Assembly (NCBI GenBank): GCA_037445245.1
Contig: JBBIKU010000015.1
Coordinates: 1-24,092, forward strand
Direction of reading: 5' to 3'
DNA length: 24,092 nt
Source: JBBIKU01 sp037445245
GTDB taxonomy: Bacteria > Chloroflexota > Anaerolineae > Anaerolineales > Anaerolineaceae
The translations under genes were made by a program, and so were the position numbers. Position 1 is the stretch's first letter. Every line of letters begins with the position of its first letter. Of this stretch, positions 7,450-15,302 are shown in pieces. The notes under the pieces are model-generated. The model made no database searches. It saw only the letters and a program-made list of their open reading frames with translations, and was not told where the DNA came from.

Positions 7450-7483
7450 GATCGAGGAAGAGAATCGCTCCTCTTCCTCGATC
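7450..7483. promoter_or_regulatory. 13-bp perfect hairpin between EIIC and nagA
   Basis: GATCGAGGAAGAG (7450-7462) pairs perfectly with CTCTTCCTCGATC (7471-7483) around an 8-base loop. It lies in the 75-base gap of the minus-strand operon. In neither direction is it followed by a T run, so it is not a standard intrinsic terminator. An RNA stability or processing hairpin that sets different levels of the PTS and metabolic genes fits better. Confidence 0.6.
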
Positions 7484-7501
7484 GTTTCACTTCCAACCAA
7501 C

Positions 7502-8818
7502 TTACACGCCAAACAGTTTGGCGATTGCCCAGATCACTATGCCGGGGACAATGGCGTCAGGTACCGTGAAGCCCAGTGCGGTGGCACCCATTGCCGTCAG
7601 GTCACCAAAGACCTCGAATTTGTAGGCGAAGCTGATAATAAACCAGCCCACGAAGCCCCACAAGAAACCGCCCGCAATGGCGCCGTTGCGACCACCGGTG
7701 GCGTTACCAAAGATGGCGCCCGCCCCACTGGCGAAGAAGGCAGCGATCATGCTGGGCAGCGGCACCGGCCAACCGATCAACGCCAGCACGATCATTCCCG
7801 CCACCTGTCCAATCGTACCGGTTACCAGACCGATGATGAGCGAGTTGGGTGCAAAGGGGTAGATCACCGGGCAGTCCAGCGCCGGTTTGGCACCCGGTAT
7901 TGCTTTTTCGGCAATGCCCTTGAACGCCGGGACGATCTCGGCGATCAACATGCGCACACCTTGCAGCAGCACCAACACGCCGGCGGTGAAGCCCAGTGCT
8001 TGAAGCAGTGAGAACAACAGCCAGTTCTGCCCGCCGCTGATCTGTTCCTGGAAGCCGGCAACACCAATCTGTGTCACCGCAAGAATCGCGGCGATCACCG
8101 CCACGATGATCATGATAATCGAGATCGACATCGCCATATCCCGGAAGAACTCCAATCCCGTAGCAACCTTAACCTTCTCAGCGGAGTCCTCCGGTTTGCC
8201 CACCAGCTTGCCTGCCCAGGCGCCGAGCATGTTGAGCAGGGTTTGCCCGTGACCGAAAGCGATTTCGTCGTTGCCAACAATCTTGCGCATGACCGGTTGC
8301 GCCAGCGCCGGAGCCAGGGTCATGTAGATGCCGTCCACAATCGACGCCAGCAACACCGTCCAGAACAACGAAAGCCCGAAGGAGTGAAACAGGATGGCGA
8401 AAGCACCAGCGTGGATCCAGACCATATGCCCGGTTAGATAGATATATTTGAATGGGGTGACTCTGGCTAGAATGATATGAATGATGTAGCCGAACAGCAT
8501 CGTCCAAGCTATCGCCGCCCCGATTCCTGCAACATTGGCATCCTGTACTGCGCTGACCACGGCTTCATCAAAGGTTACGAAGGTCGTGAAGCCTCCCGCT
8601 GGAATGCCTATTTCAAACATCTGCTGAATCGGAATGAGGGCGGTGATCAGGGCACCAATACCTACACCCATGATCAACAACCCCAAAATGGTTTTGACCG
8701 TGCCCGTCAGCACTTCGCTGAACGCCTTTTTCTGCACCAGCAGACCGACCAGTGCGATCAACCCCAGGATGAAGGCGGGGAGTTTGATCAACTCTAGAAT
8801 AAATTGAAATACTTCCAT
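7502..8818 (-). CDS. PTS EIIC membrane permease, ascorbate (UlaA/SgaT) family
   Basis: The 438-residue protein is almost wholly hydrophobic, with about ten to eleven membrane segments. It matches the UlaA/SgaT type of the ascorbate-galactitol PTS superfamily: GIGALITALIPIQQMFEIGI near the N-terminus, IYLTGHMVWIHAGAFAILFH, ALAQPVMRKIVGNDEIAFGH, and FGNATGGRNGAIAGGFLWGF near the C-terminus. It is the sugar channel of the PTS, working with the EIIB and EIIA encoded just before it. I place the start at 8818, where AAGGAGG lies six bases upstream; an in-frame ATG at 8875 would add 19 residues but has no good ribosome site. The family is named for ascorbate, but the neighbours here handle amino sugars, so the substrate is uncertain. 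Confidence 0.92.
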   Translation of the reverse strand: MEVFQFILELIKLPAFILGLIALVGLLVQKKAFSEVLTGTVKTILGLLIMGVGIGALITALIPIQQMFEIGIPAGGFTTFVTFDEAVVSAVQDANVAGIGAAIAWTMLFGYIIHIILARVTPFKYIYLTGHMVWIHAGAFAILFHSFGLSLFWTVLLASIVDGIYMTLAPALAQPVMRKIVGNDEIAFGHGQTLLNMLGAWAGKLVGKPEDSAEKVKVATGLEFFRDMAMSISIIMIIVAVIAAILAVTQIGVAGFQEQISGGQNWLLFSLLQALGFTAGVLVLLQGVRMLIAEIVPAFKGIAEKAIPGAKPALDCPVIYPFAPNSLIIGLVTGTIGQVAGMIVLALIGWPVPLPSMIAAFFASGAGAIFGNATGGRNGAIAGGFLWGFVGWFIISFAYKFEVFGDLTAMGATALGFTVPDAIVPGIVIWAIAKLFGV

Positions 8819-8939
8819 TTCAAACCTCCTTGGTGTTGATTCAATATGATTAGATATCTCCAATTTCAACAACATAGATAGGGCTTATTCCTCTGGGATT
8901 CACCTCCTTTCCGGTTCGTCTGCGAATCGTTTAAATCTA

Positions 8940-9218
8940 TTAACCCTGCAAGCTATGAATGGCTTCCAGCACGCTGGTTCTAACCTCCTCTTTATCCACC
9001 AAATTGCGGATTAATACCACTTTGCTTGAGGAAGATTTGAGATGTCTCTCCATGTCAGTGGGGGCTACGACGATATCGGCATCCTGACCTTTAAACGAAC
9101 CTAAATCCCAAGGAACCACCTCGGCTTTGATCCCCTCATTACGAAGGATCTCTTCGATAAATAACTTCAACATCATGCTGGTGCCAAAACCCATGCCACA
9201 CAAAGTAGCGATCCGCAT
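8940..9218 (-). CDS. PTS EIIB component, ascorbate/galactitol superfamily (UlaB-like)
   Basis: This 92-residue cytoplasmic protein starts MRIATLCGMGFGTSMM. The phospho-accepting Cys7 lies in the CGMGFGTS loop, as expected for EIIB of the lactose/galactitol/ascorbate fold. It takes phosphate from EIIA and passes it to the sugar carried by EIIC. Length and motif agree with SgaB/UlaB. AAGGAGG precedes the ATG. The gene starts ten bases after the end of the EIIA gene. A 121-base gap separates it from EIIC. An AAAGGAGGTG sequence in that gap has no start codon at the right distance. Confidence 0.92.
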   Translation of the reverse strand: MRIATLCGMGFGTSMMLKLFIEEILRNEGIKAEVVPWDLGSFKGQDADIVVAPTDMERHLKSSSSKVVLIRNLVDKEEVRTSVLEAIHSLQG

Positions 9219-9228
9219 TCAAACCTCC

Positions 9229-9726
9229 TTAGGCTTCTTCAGAATTGGGTGGTTCACCGTCCGCGTTGATAAACGCTTGGCGCAGTACCTCGTCCGATTT
9301 GGCAGAGCGGATGCGCTTGACAGCCTCGGGATCGCCCAATCGTTCTGCCACCTGTTTCAAGGAGCAAATGTGTGAATTCTTGTCGGTGGCGCCGAACGCC
9401 AGAACAATGTCTACGGGGTCATTTTTCGAATGACCGAATTCGACTGCCTCCGTCAGCGTCAGCAACCCAATGCAGGGGCGCAAAACGCCGTCTTCGGGGC
9501 GGGCGTGCAGCAAAGCCACGCCTGGCGCAACGACGATGTAGGGTCCCATTTCTTCCAATACCCGTTTCATTCCTTCTACATAGCGTTCCTCCACCATGCC
9601 GGCGTCAACCAGTAGCCTGCCTACCGTATCGGCGGCTTGCTGCCAGCTATCAACCGTGATGTTCGCCCGCACCGTCTCAGGCTTTAACATGTCCTCCAAA
9701 GGGATGCAATCCGATTGATCAATCAT
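9229..9726 (-). CDS. PTS EIIA component, mannitol/fructose-type fold (UlaC-like)
   Basis: The 165-residue protein is a PTS_EIIA_2 domain. The conserved phosphorylation site His74 is in APGVALLHARPEDGV, followed by GLLTLTEAVEFGHSKNDPVD and IVLAFGATDKNSHICSLKQV. It receives phosphate from HPr and hands it to EIIB. Its ATG lies inside the end of the AgaS-like gene (8-base overlap), which implies translational coupling. The extra C-terminal tail after about residue 150 is acidic and unconserved-looking. The length is normal for free-standing SgaA/UlaC proteins. Confidence 0.92.
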   Translation of the reverse strand: MIDQSDCIPLEDMLKPETVRANITVDSWQQAADTVGRLLVDAGMVEERYVEGMKRVLEEMGPYIVVAPGVALLHARPEDGVLRPCIGLLTLTEAVEFGHSKNDPVDIVLAFGATDKNSHICSLKQVAERLGDPEAVKRIRSAKSDEVLRQAFINADGEPPNSEEA

Positions 9727-10771
9727 CCAACACCACCACCGCGTTGAGATTCATCGGGCGATCCGGGTCCAGCCCGTTGTTGACTGCCCGCTCACAAGCC
9801 AGCCATTGCAACACCGGCAGATACAAAACTGACCGCCACAAGCGTGAAAGCCCGCTTTCCAGCACGATCAGGTCATCGACAGCGTGGCGGTAATTGGAAG
9901 GAGCAGTTTCCACAATTGCCAGGGTGCGGGCACCTTTGGATTTCATATCTCTCAATACCGCCAGCTCGTGCTCCCCCCCGGCGTCGCCCAACAGACCGAC
10001 CACCAGCGTGTTCGAATCGACCATCGCCATCGGTCCGTGGCGGAACTCCATAAAATGAAAGGCTTCTGAATAACTGAGCGACATTTCCTTCATTTTCAGC
10101 ATGATTTCGCAAGCCAGACCGTACTGCGCGCCCGAACCTAGGAAGAAGAAACGCTGCAAACTTTGATCGCCCGCCAGCTCGCTCATGCTGTCGCGGTGCT
10201 GGTTGAGGAGATGCTCACCGCCGGCACGCAAACGGGAAGCCACTCCCGCCGGCGCCCCGCCCTCGATCAGCCAGGCGTTTGCCAGCATCATGCTGGAAAA
10301 AGAACGGGTCTGGGCAATACTTTGCTCCTGGGCATGCGTTGCACTGATGATGTATTCGCTCTGCAAAGCCATCGGTTGATGGGGGTTACAGGTCACCACC
10401 ACCGTATCCCCGCCGTCTCGTTCGTTGAAAAGCTCGATGGCACGCATCGTTTCGGTGGTGGCAGCCGAGCGCGACGAGGCTACCAGTAACGTCCGGCGGT
10501 CTTCACCCAGCCAGCCAGCGGGGTAAAGGAACAAATCCGATGAGGGCGCGGCGCGGCAGATCACGCCGCTCAACTCCTCACACAGGCGCGCCGCCCAACG
10601 CGACAAGAAATATGTCGAGCCGCAACCGGTAAAGATGACCTGGTCGTAACGTTCGGGGCGGGGAAAATCCGCGGCATTCAAACCAGCCCACACACCCAGC
10701 GCCTTCTCCCACACCGCCGGTTGAGAGAGGATCTCGTTTTTCGTGTAATTTTTCGATTCCCCTTGAGTCAT
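9719..10771 (-). CDS. agaS: Tandem SIS-domain aldose-ketose isomerase/deaminase, AgaS-like
   Basis: The 350-residue protein has two SIS domains. The N-terminal TKNEILSQPAVWEKAL is typical of AgaS-type proteins. The first SIS domain contains QVIFTGCGSTYFLSRWAARL and SSRSAATTETMRAI, and the second contains FFLGSGAQYGLACEIMLKMK, then EAFHFMEFRHGPMAMVD. In the Aga pathway AgaS converts galactosamine 6-phosphate to tagatose 6-phosphate plus ammonia; related enzymes act on glucosamine or fructosamine phosphates. Linkage to nagA, kbaZ and a LacD aldolase supports the galactosamine route. AAGGAG lies six bases before the ATG. It is the first enzyme gene after the regulator, 42 bases downstream. Confidence 0.82.
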   Translation of the reverse strand: MTQGESKNYTKNEILSQPAVWEKALGVWAGLNAADFPRPERYDQVIFTGCGSTYFLSRWAARLCEELSGVICRAAPSSDLFLYPAGWLGEDRRTLLVASSRSAATTETMRAIELFNERDGGDTVVVTCNPHQPMALQSEYIISATHAQEQSIAQTRSFSSMMLANAWLIEGGAPAGVASRLRAGGEHLLNQHRDSMSELAGDQSLQRFFFLGSGAQYGLACEIMLKMKEMSLSYSEAFHFMEFRHGPMAMVDSNTLVVGLLGDAGGEHELAVLRDMKSKGARTLAIVETAPSNYRHAVDDLIVLESGLSRLWRSVLYLPVLQWLACERAVNNGLDPDRPMNLNAVVVLDD

Positions 10772-10813
10772 TTCACTCCTTATGATAATTACAACCCGCC
10801 TTGGCTTCGTCCG

Positions 10814-11581
10814 TTACACTTGAATGATGTCGATTCCCATCCGCCGAATGGCAGTGACCATATCAAGAGATACTTTTCGATCGGTCACGATCTTGGTCGC
10901 GGCGGTGATGGGCGCGGTGCGGATGGCAGCCACATGCCCAAATTTTGTGTAATCCGCTGCCACAATGATCGTCTTGCTGATGCGCAGGATCGCCTGATCA
11001 GTGAACAACTCCTGCATGTTATCGCTGGTCAACCCGTGTACCGGGTCAATACCGCGCATGCCGATGATGACTTTGTCCACCCGCAGATTTTCGAGCGCCG
11101 ATTCGGTAAAATGACCGATCAATGACAGCTCCATTCGCCGCAGAAAACCGCCCAGCACAATCAACGTGATGCCAGGGGCAGGCACCAGACAATTGACAAT
11201 GGTGATGGCGTTGGTGAGCACGGTCAGGTTTTGGTGATGAGCCAGCTCTTCAGCAATCGCCAGGGTGGTCGTCCCGGAACCCAAGAATATCTTTTCGCCG
11301 TCTTGAACCATACTGGCAACTTTTCGAGCAATCTGTCGTTTTTCTTCCTGCTGCTCGTTGGCGCGTTCAAACACGGGCGGCTCGTTACGCTTATGCACCT
11401 CGATGCGGGTGACGGCGCCGCCGTGAATGCGCTGGATCATCCCCTTTAGATCCAACTCCTCCAGGTCACGCCGGATGGTCATTTCAGAAACCCCGAAACG
11501 CTCCGCCAGTTCATTGACATGCACCGGGCTGTGGGTTTCGACGACTTTGAGGATCTCGCGCTGCCGTTCACCTTTTAACAT
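10814..11581 (-). CDS. DeoR-family transcription repressor of the sugar operon
   Basis: The protein has the classic DeoR layout. The N-terminal winged helix-turn-helix is RQREILKVVETHSPVHVNEL through RFGVSEMTIRRDLEEL and the wing IQRIHGGA. The C-terminal sugar-phosphate sensor domain contains IFLGSGTTTLAIAEEL, LTVLTNAITIVNCL and a DYTKFGH region. Members repress sugar operons and are released by a phosphorylated intermediate. I take the ATG at 11581 (255 residues), since the TTG at 11587 lies too close to its only GAG. It is the first gene of its own operon and divergent from the LacD-type gene, so it probably autoregulates. It resembles AgaR, but the effector cannot be read from sequence. 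Confidence 0.9.
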   Translation of the reverse strand: MLKGERQREILKVVETHSPVHVNELAERFGVSEMTIRRDLEELDLKGMIQRIHGGAVTRIEVHKRNEPPVFERANEQQEEKRQIARKVASMVQDGEKIFLGSGTTTLAIAEELAHHQNLTVLTNAITIVNCLVPAPGITLIVLGGFLRRMELSLIGHFTESALENLRVDKVIIGMRGIDPVHGLTSDNMQELFTDQAILRISKTIIVAADYTKFGHVAAIRTAPITAATKIVTDRKVSLDMVTAIRRMGIDIIQV

Positions 11582-11625
11582 TTCCAATCTCGTGTTGCTT
11601 GTCTAGACTTCTTCTTGGCAAAAAT

Positions 11626-11655
11626 ATTATAATAACATTTTCGCTCATTAGTCAA
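11626..11655 (-). promoter_or_regulatory. Sigma70-like promoter of the regulator/PTS operon
   Basis: On the minus strand TTGACT (11650-11655) and TATAAT (11626-11631) are separated by 18 bases. Five of six and six of six positions match consensus. Transcription would begin about 40 bases upstream of the DeoR-type start codon. Confidence 0.75.
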
Positions 11656-11673
11656 CAGTTTCTAACATTTTCG
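11633..11673 (-). promoter_or_regulatory. Paired direct repeats, likely operator of the DeoR-type regulator
   Basis: The 11-base word TAACATTTTCG (plus-strand spelling) occurs at 11633-11643 and again at 11663-11673, 30 bases apart, close to three helical turns. One copy fills the spacer between the -35 and -10 boxes and the other lies just upstream of the -35 box. This is ideal for repression. Direct-repeat operators are common for DeoR-family proteins. Binding itself is inferred. Confidence 0.62.
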
Positions 11674-11837
11674 AACACAATTAATGGGATATTGATCGAT
11701 TTTTCCGCCGCCAAATAACCAATGATAAAATGGTTGGGCGCACATTTTTTGGCTCAATCGGCATCGATCGCGGTTTCAGCAGGAAACGAAATTCGGTTGC
11801 TCAATCGCCCAAGTCAAATGGAGAGGAGTAAAACGCA

Positions 11838-12815
11838 ATGGCACTCGGAATCGGAAAACGACGGGGATTGGCGCAATGTTCGACTCTGCAGGGAACATTT
11901 GCCATCCTGGCATTGGATCAACGCGGCAACCTGCGCAAGGCGCTGAACCCGGCATCGCCCACATCGGTCACCTACGCCGAAATGGTTGCCTTCAAAGGCG
12001 AGGTGGTCTCGGTGCTTGCGCCGTTCACCAGCGCTGTGTTGCTCGATCCGGAATACGGTGCAGCGCAAGCCATCGCCCACAACGCTCTGCGCGGCAAAGT
12101 TGGGTTGATCGTGGCAGTCGAAGAGACCGGTTACAGCGGTGAACCGGAAGCCCGTCAGAGCCAGGTGTTGCCGGGCTGGAGCGTCGAAAAGGCGCAACGA
12201 ATGGGCGCCAGCGGCATCAAGCTGTTGGTTTATTATCACCCGCAATCCAAATGGGCAAACCACCAGCGCGATTTGATTAGCGAGGTCGCCACAATATGCG
12301 CGCGGCTGGATGTGGCATTCTTTTTGGAGCCGCTGGTGTACTCGGTCGATCCGCGCCAGCCCAAACTGTCTCCCGCCGAGCATAGCCAGATGGTGCTGGA
12401 GACCGTCAGGGAACTCGGTCAGCTTGGCGCCGACGTGCTCAAAGTGGAATTCCCGATCGATGTGCAGGCACAGCCAGACGAGACGCTGTGGCTGGAAGCC
12501 TGCCGCGCAGTATCCGCAGCTTCCCCCGTCCCGTGGGTGCTGCTTTCAGCCGGCGTCGATTTCGATGTCTATCAGAGGCAGGCAGTGGTGGCATGCACGG
12601 CTGGCGCCAGCGGCGTTATGGCTGGCAGAGCGGTGTGGAAAGAAGCCACCGCGCTTGAAGGCGAGCAGCGCCAACGCTTCTTGAGGGAAGAAGCCGCGCT
12701 GCGCTTTAAGAAGCTCCGGGCGATCTGCGATGGAATCGCCCGCCCGTGGACAGAATTTTACCCGCCTAATTCACTTCCAGAAGGCTGGTACCGCCATTAT
12801 CTCGAAGAGAAATGA
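11838..12815 (+). CDS. lacD: Class I tagatose-1,6-bisphosphate aldolase (LacD type)
   Basis: The 325-residue protein has the length and motifs of LacD (COG3684): FAILALDQRGNLRKAL near the N-terminus, GIKLLVYYHP (Lys128), FFLEPLVY (Glu164) and DVLKVEFPID with Lys202, the expected Schiff-base lysine. It cleaves tagatose 1,6-bisphosphate, and often related ketose bisphosphates, to dihydroxyacetone phosphate and glyceraldehyde 3-phosphate. It is transcribed divergently from the DeoR-type gene, so the repeats in the shared 256-base region may control it too. GGAGAGGAG precedes the ATG. No clear promoter boxes of its own are seen; a short inverted repeat AACCA/TGGTT lies at 11717-11735. Confidence 0.88.
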   Translation: MALGIGKRRGLAQCSTLQGTFAILALDQRGNLRKALNPASPTSVTYAEMVAFKGEVVSVLAPFTSAVLLDPEYGAAQAIAHNALRGKVGLIVAVEETGYSGEPEARQSQVLPGWSVEKAQRMGASGIKLLVYYHPQSKWANHQRDLISEVATICARLDVAFFLEPLVYSVDPRQPKLSPAEHSQMVLETVRELGQLGADVLKVEFPIDVQAQPDETLWLEACRAVSAASPVPWVLLSAGVDFDVYQRQAVVACTAGASGVMAGRAVWKEATALEGEQRQRFLREEAALRFKKLRAICDGIARPWTEFYPPNSLPEGWYRHYLEEK

Positions 12816-12837
12816 TGCAGAAAAGCGAAAACGGATC

Positions 12838-13107
12838 TCACTCTTTTTCGCCAAAATTGTTGGCGTGTAATACTTTCAACGCTTCCAGCGCCGCGACGGC
12901 ATCGGCGCCCTCCGCCCGGATGGTGATCTCGCTGCCCTGGCTGGCTCCCAGCGTCAACACCTCCAAAATGCTTTTGGCGTCAGCCCTGCTGCCGCCATTG
13001 CTCACAGTGATGTCGCTTTCGAATTTGCTGGCTTCTTGAACGAACAAGGAGGCGGGTCTGGCGTGCAGTCCAACTTTGTTGGTAATTGTCAATTGAATTT
13101 CGGGCAT
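12838..13107 (-). CDS. ptsH: Phosphocarrier protein HPr
   Basis: The 89-residue protein is a standard HPr. It contains the active-site His15 in GLHARPAS and the regulatory Ser46 in DAKSILEVLTLGASQG. It carries phosphate from Enzyme I to EIIA. Retention of Ser46 with its surrounding motif suggests it can be phosphorylated by an HPr kinase, though none is encoded here. GAGGAG lies about nine bases before the ATG. It points towards the lacD-type gene (22-base convergent gap, no terminator hairpin noted) and is divergent from Enzyme I. Confidence 0.95.
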   Translation of the reverse strand: MPEIQLTITNKVGLHARPASLFVQEASKFESDITVSNGGSRADAKSILEVLTLGASQGSEITIRAEGADAVAALEALKVLHANNFGEKE

Positions 13108-13162
13108 GCAGCGATCTCCTCGAGAATCATAGAATTTGCACAGGAATACTTACAGGAACGAA

Positions 13163-13193
13163 ATTATAAACCGGTTTTGCCCATGGTTGACAA
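13163..13193 (-). promoter_or_regulatory. Possible promoter for HPr
   Basis: On the minus strand TTGTCA (13188-13193) and TATAAT (13163-13168) are separated by 19 bases, slightly longer than ideal. It lies about 60 bases upstream of the HPr start. No matching promoter for Enzyme I was found on the plus strand in the same gap. Confidence 0.4.
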
Positions 13194-13305
13194 ATGACAG
13201 GTTCAGGTTGAACGGTAAATTGAATGGACTGAGCGCTCCAAGCATGCAGCAAGCGCCAACCGCAGTGGTTCGATCTCGACCCACCTGGCAAAAGGATTGG
13301 TAATT

Positions 13306-15072
13306 ATGGCAAGCACCAAATCGAAAACGAAAACCTACACACTCAAAGGCGTTGCAGCCGCCCCAGGACTGGCTTGCGCACCGGCGCTGGTGTGGAAGAA
13401 AGAAGCCCTACAAATCCCCCGCCATAGCGGCAAGGATCCAGAAGTGGAGCAGAAACGACTCGAGCGGGCAATCCGGTCCGCCGGGGCGGAAATCGAAGCG
13501 CTGAGCAAAAGACTCACCGAACAAGGGCTCGCAGAAGAAGCCGCCCTGTTTGACGCCCACCTCCTGCTGATGAACGACAGGGCGCTTCACAAGAAGATCC
13601 GGCAGGCGCTTGAAGAAGGGATCGATGCTGAAGCTGCCTGGGTTGATTCGATCGATCAGTTTGCCAGACAACTCGAGAGCCTGTCCGATGAAACCCTGGC
13701 TTTGCGCGCCGCCGACCTGCGCGACATCGGCGAGCGGGTGGTCAGGATACTGATGGGGAAGAATCGGGACGCGATCAACACAATCCAGAAACCCTCTATC
13801 ATCGTAGCGCAAGACCTGACCCCCTCAGAAACCGCCGCAATGGATAAAACCCGGACGCTCGGTTTTTGTACCGCTGAAGGCGGGCCAACCTCGCACACCG
13901 CCATTCTGGCGAAGGCATTGGGTATTCCTGCAATCGTGAGTCTGGGTCAAGAAATCCTCGATCTTCAAGACGACACACTGATATTAATCGACGGGAACTC
14001 CGGAGAAGTAATCGTTGCGCCCGACGAAGCAACCCGGGCTGAATTTGAAAAACGGCTGGAACAAGAAACCGAAAAATCGCAGGAACAACTCAAAGGCGCG
14101 CACCTGCCAGCCGTCACCAGCGACGGACATACGGTTGAAGTGGTCGCCAACATAGGCGGCGTCGATGACGCCGTCAAGGCACTGGAATACAGCGCGGAAG
14201 GGGTGGGGTTGCTGCGTACCGAGTTCATCTTCCTCAAACGAAAAACTGAGCCGGGTGAGGAGGAACAACTCAGCTCTTACAAAAATATTTTAAAAATCAT
14301 GGGGAAACGCCCGGTAGTGGTGCGCACCATCGACGTCGGGGGAGACAAAGAAATTCCGTACCTGGACCTGGGGAAGGAATCCAATCCGTTCCTGGGCTGG
14401 CGCGCCATTCGCTTGTGCCTGGCGCGACCGGACTTTTTCAAGACCCAATTGCGCGCCCTGCTGCGCGCCAGCCCCGGGCACGACCTGCGCATCATGTTTC
14501 CTATGATCGCCACCCTGCAAGAGGTGCGCCAGGCAAGGGAATTGCTGGACGAAGCGCGCCGCGAGGTCGAATCCAAAGGACAGCCGATAGCCGACCAGAT
14601 CCAGGTTGGGATCATGATCGAAATCCCATCAGCGGTGGTGCTGGCAAACCAGTTTGCCAGAGAAGTTGATTTCTTCAGCATCGGCACCAATGACCTCACC
14701 CAGTACACCCTGGCAGCCGACCGCACCAATCCCAAAGTCTCCCATTTGAGCGATCACTGTCACCCGGCAATCGTGCGCCAGATTCAATCCACCACCGAAG
14801 CCGCCCACCGGGCGGGAATCTGGGTGGGCGTGTGTGGCGAGATGGCGGGCGACCCCGACGCAATCCCGATCTTGCTCGGTATCGGCGTGGATGAACTCAG
14901 CATGTCGCCGGCCCTCATTCCCCAAGCCAAGAGTCTGATCCGCAAATGGGAACACCGCAAAGCCAGAGCACTAGTAGACGAAGTTGTAAAACTGGAATCC
15001 GCCGAGGCGGTGCGCCGGCAAGTTCAGCGCATACAAAACCTGCTCCCCCCACTCGAACAGAGAACGCCATAA
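13306..15072 (+). CDS. ptsI: PTS Enzyme I (phosphoenolpyruvate-protein phosphotransferase)
   Basis: The 588-residue protein has the full Enzyme I layout. The N-terminal HPr-binding part begins LKGVAAAPGLACAPALV. The swivelling domain has the phospho-accepting His197 in GGPTSHTAILAKALGIPAIV. The C-terminal PEP-binding barrel has EGVGLLRTEFIFL, FFSIGTNDLTQYTLAADR and the catalytic Cys510 in VGVCGEMAGDP. It autophosphorylates from PEP and starts the relay to HPr and EIIABC. I prefer the ATG at 13306, with AAAGGA nine bases upstream, over a TTG three codons earlier. It is divergent from HPr, unlike the usual ptsHI operon order. Confidence 0.95.
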   Translation: MASTKSKTKTYTLKGVAAAPGLACAPALVWKKEALQIPRHSGKDPEVEQKRLERAIRSAGAEIEALSKRLTEQGLAEEAALFDAHLLLMNDRALHKKIRQALEEGIDAEAAWVDSIDQFARQLESLSDETLALRAADLRDIGERVVRILMGKNRDAINTIQKPSIIVAQDLTPSETAAMDKTRTLGFCTAEGGPTSHTAILAKALGIPAIVSLGQEILDLQDDTLILIDGNSGEVIVAPDEATRAEFEKRLEQETEKSQEQLKGAHLPAVTSDGHTVEVVANIGGVDDAVKALEYSAEGVGLLRTEFIFLKRKTEPGEEEQLSSYKNILKIMGKRPVVVRTIDVGGDKEIPYLDLGKESNPFLGWRAIRLCLARPDFFKTQLRALLRASPGHDLRIMFPMIATLQEVRQARELLDEARREVESKGQPIADQIQVGIMIEIPSAVVLANQFAREVDFFSIGTNDLTQYTLAADRTNPKVSHLSDHCHPAIVRQIQSTTEAAHRAGIWVGVCGEMAGDPDAIPILLGIGVDELSMSPALIPQAKSLIRKWEHRKARALVDEVVKLESAEAVRRQVQRIQNLLPPLEQRTP

Positions 15073-15302
15073 CGCCCCCGGTGGGATGGGGAGAAACCGA
15101 TCGCCGTAAGCCATCACGTAAATACAGGTGGCAGCATTGAGCCGGTCAGGATCGACGCCATTCCCAGTTCCTGGAATACCTCATACGGGCTTCAGTAGAG
15201 CCAGTCGGTCAACTCACCTATACAAGCCAACACAGCATTCAAAAGTAAATCGATTACGATATTCTCAAAGGTCATATACCCGAAATATGACCGCACTCTA
15301 AC
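15073..15302. other. Intergenic stretch between ptsI and the degV-type gene
   Basis: No gene, tRNA or clear terminator was found on either strand. The only organised element is the inverted repeat near its end, listed separately. Confidence 0.4.
15270..15292. promoter_or_regulatory. Perfect inverted repeat upstream of the degV-type gene
   Basis: GGTCATAT and ATATGACC flank a 7-base spacer, giving a 23-base dyad with 8-base perfect arms. It lies about ten bases upstream of the possible -35 box. The dimensions suit a dimeric helix-turn-helix regulator. It has no T run and no GC-rich stem, so it is unlikely to be a terminator. Confidence 0.5.

Noticed and set aside
8880..8939. Extra small gene after the AAAGGAGGTG in the EIIB-EIIC gap
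   Set aside because: No start codon lies at a workable distance, and the frames there are very short.
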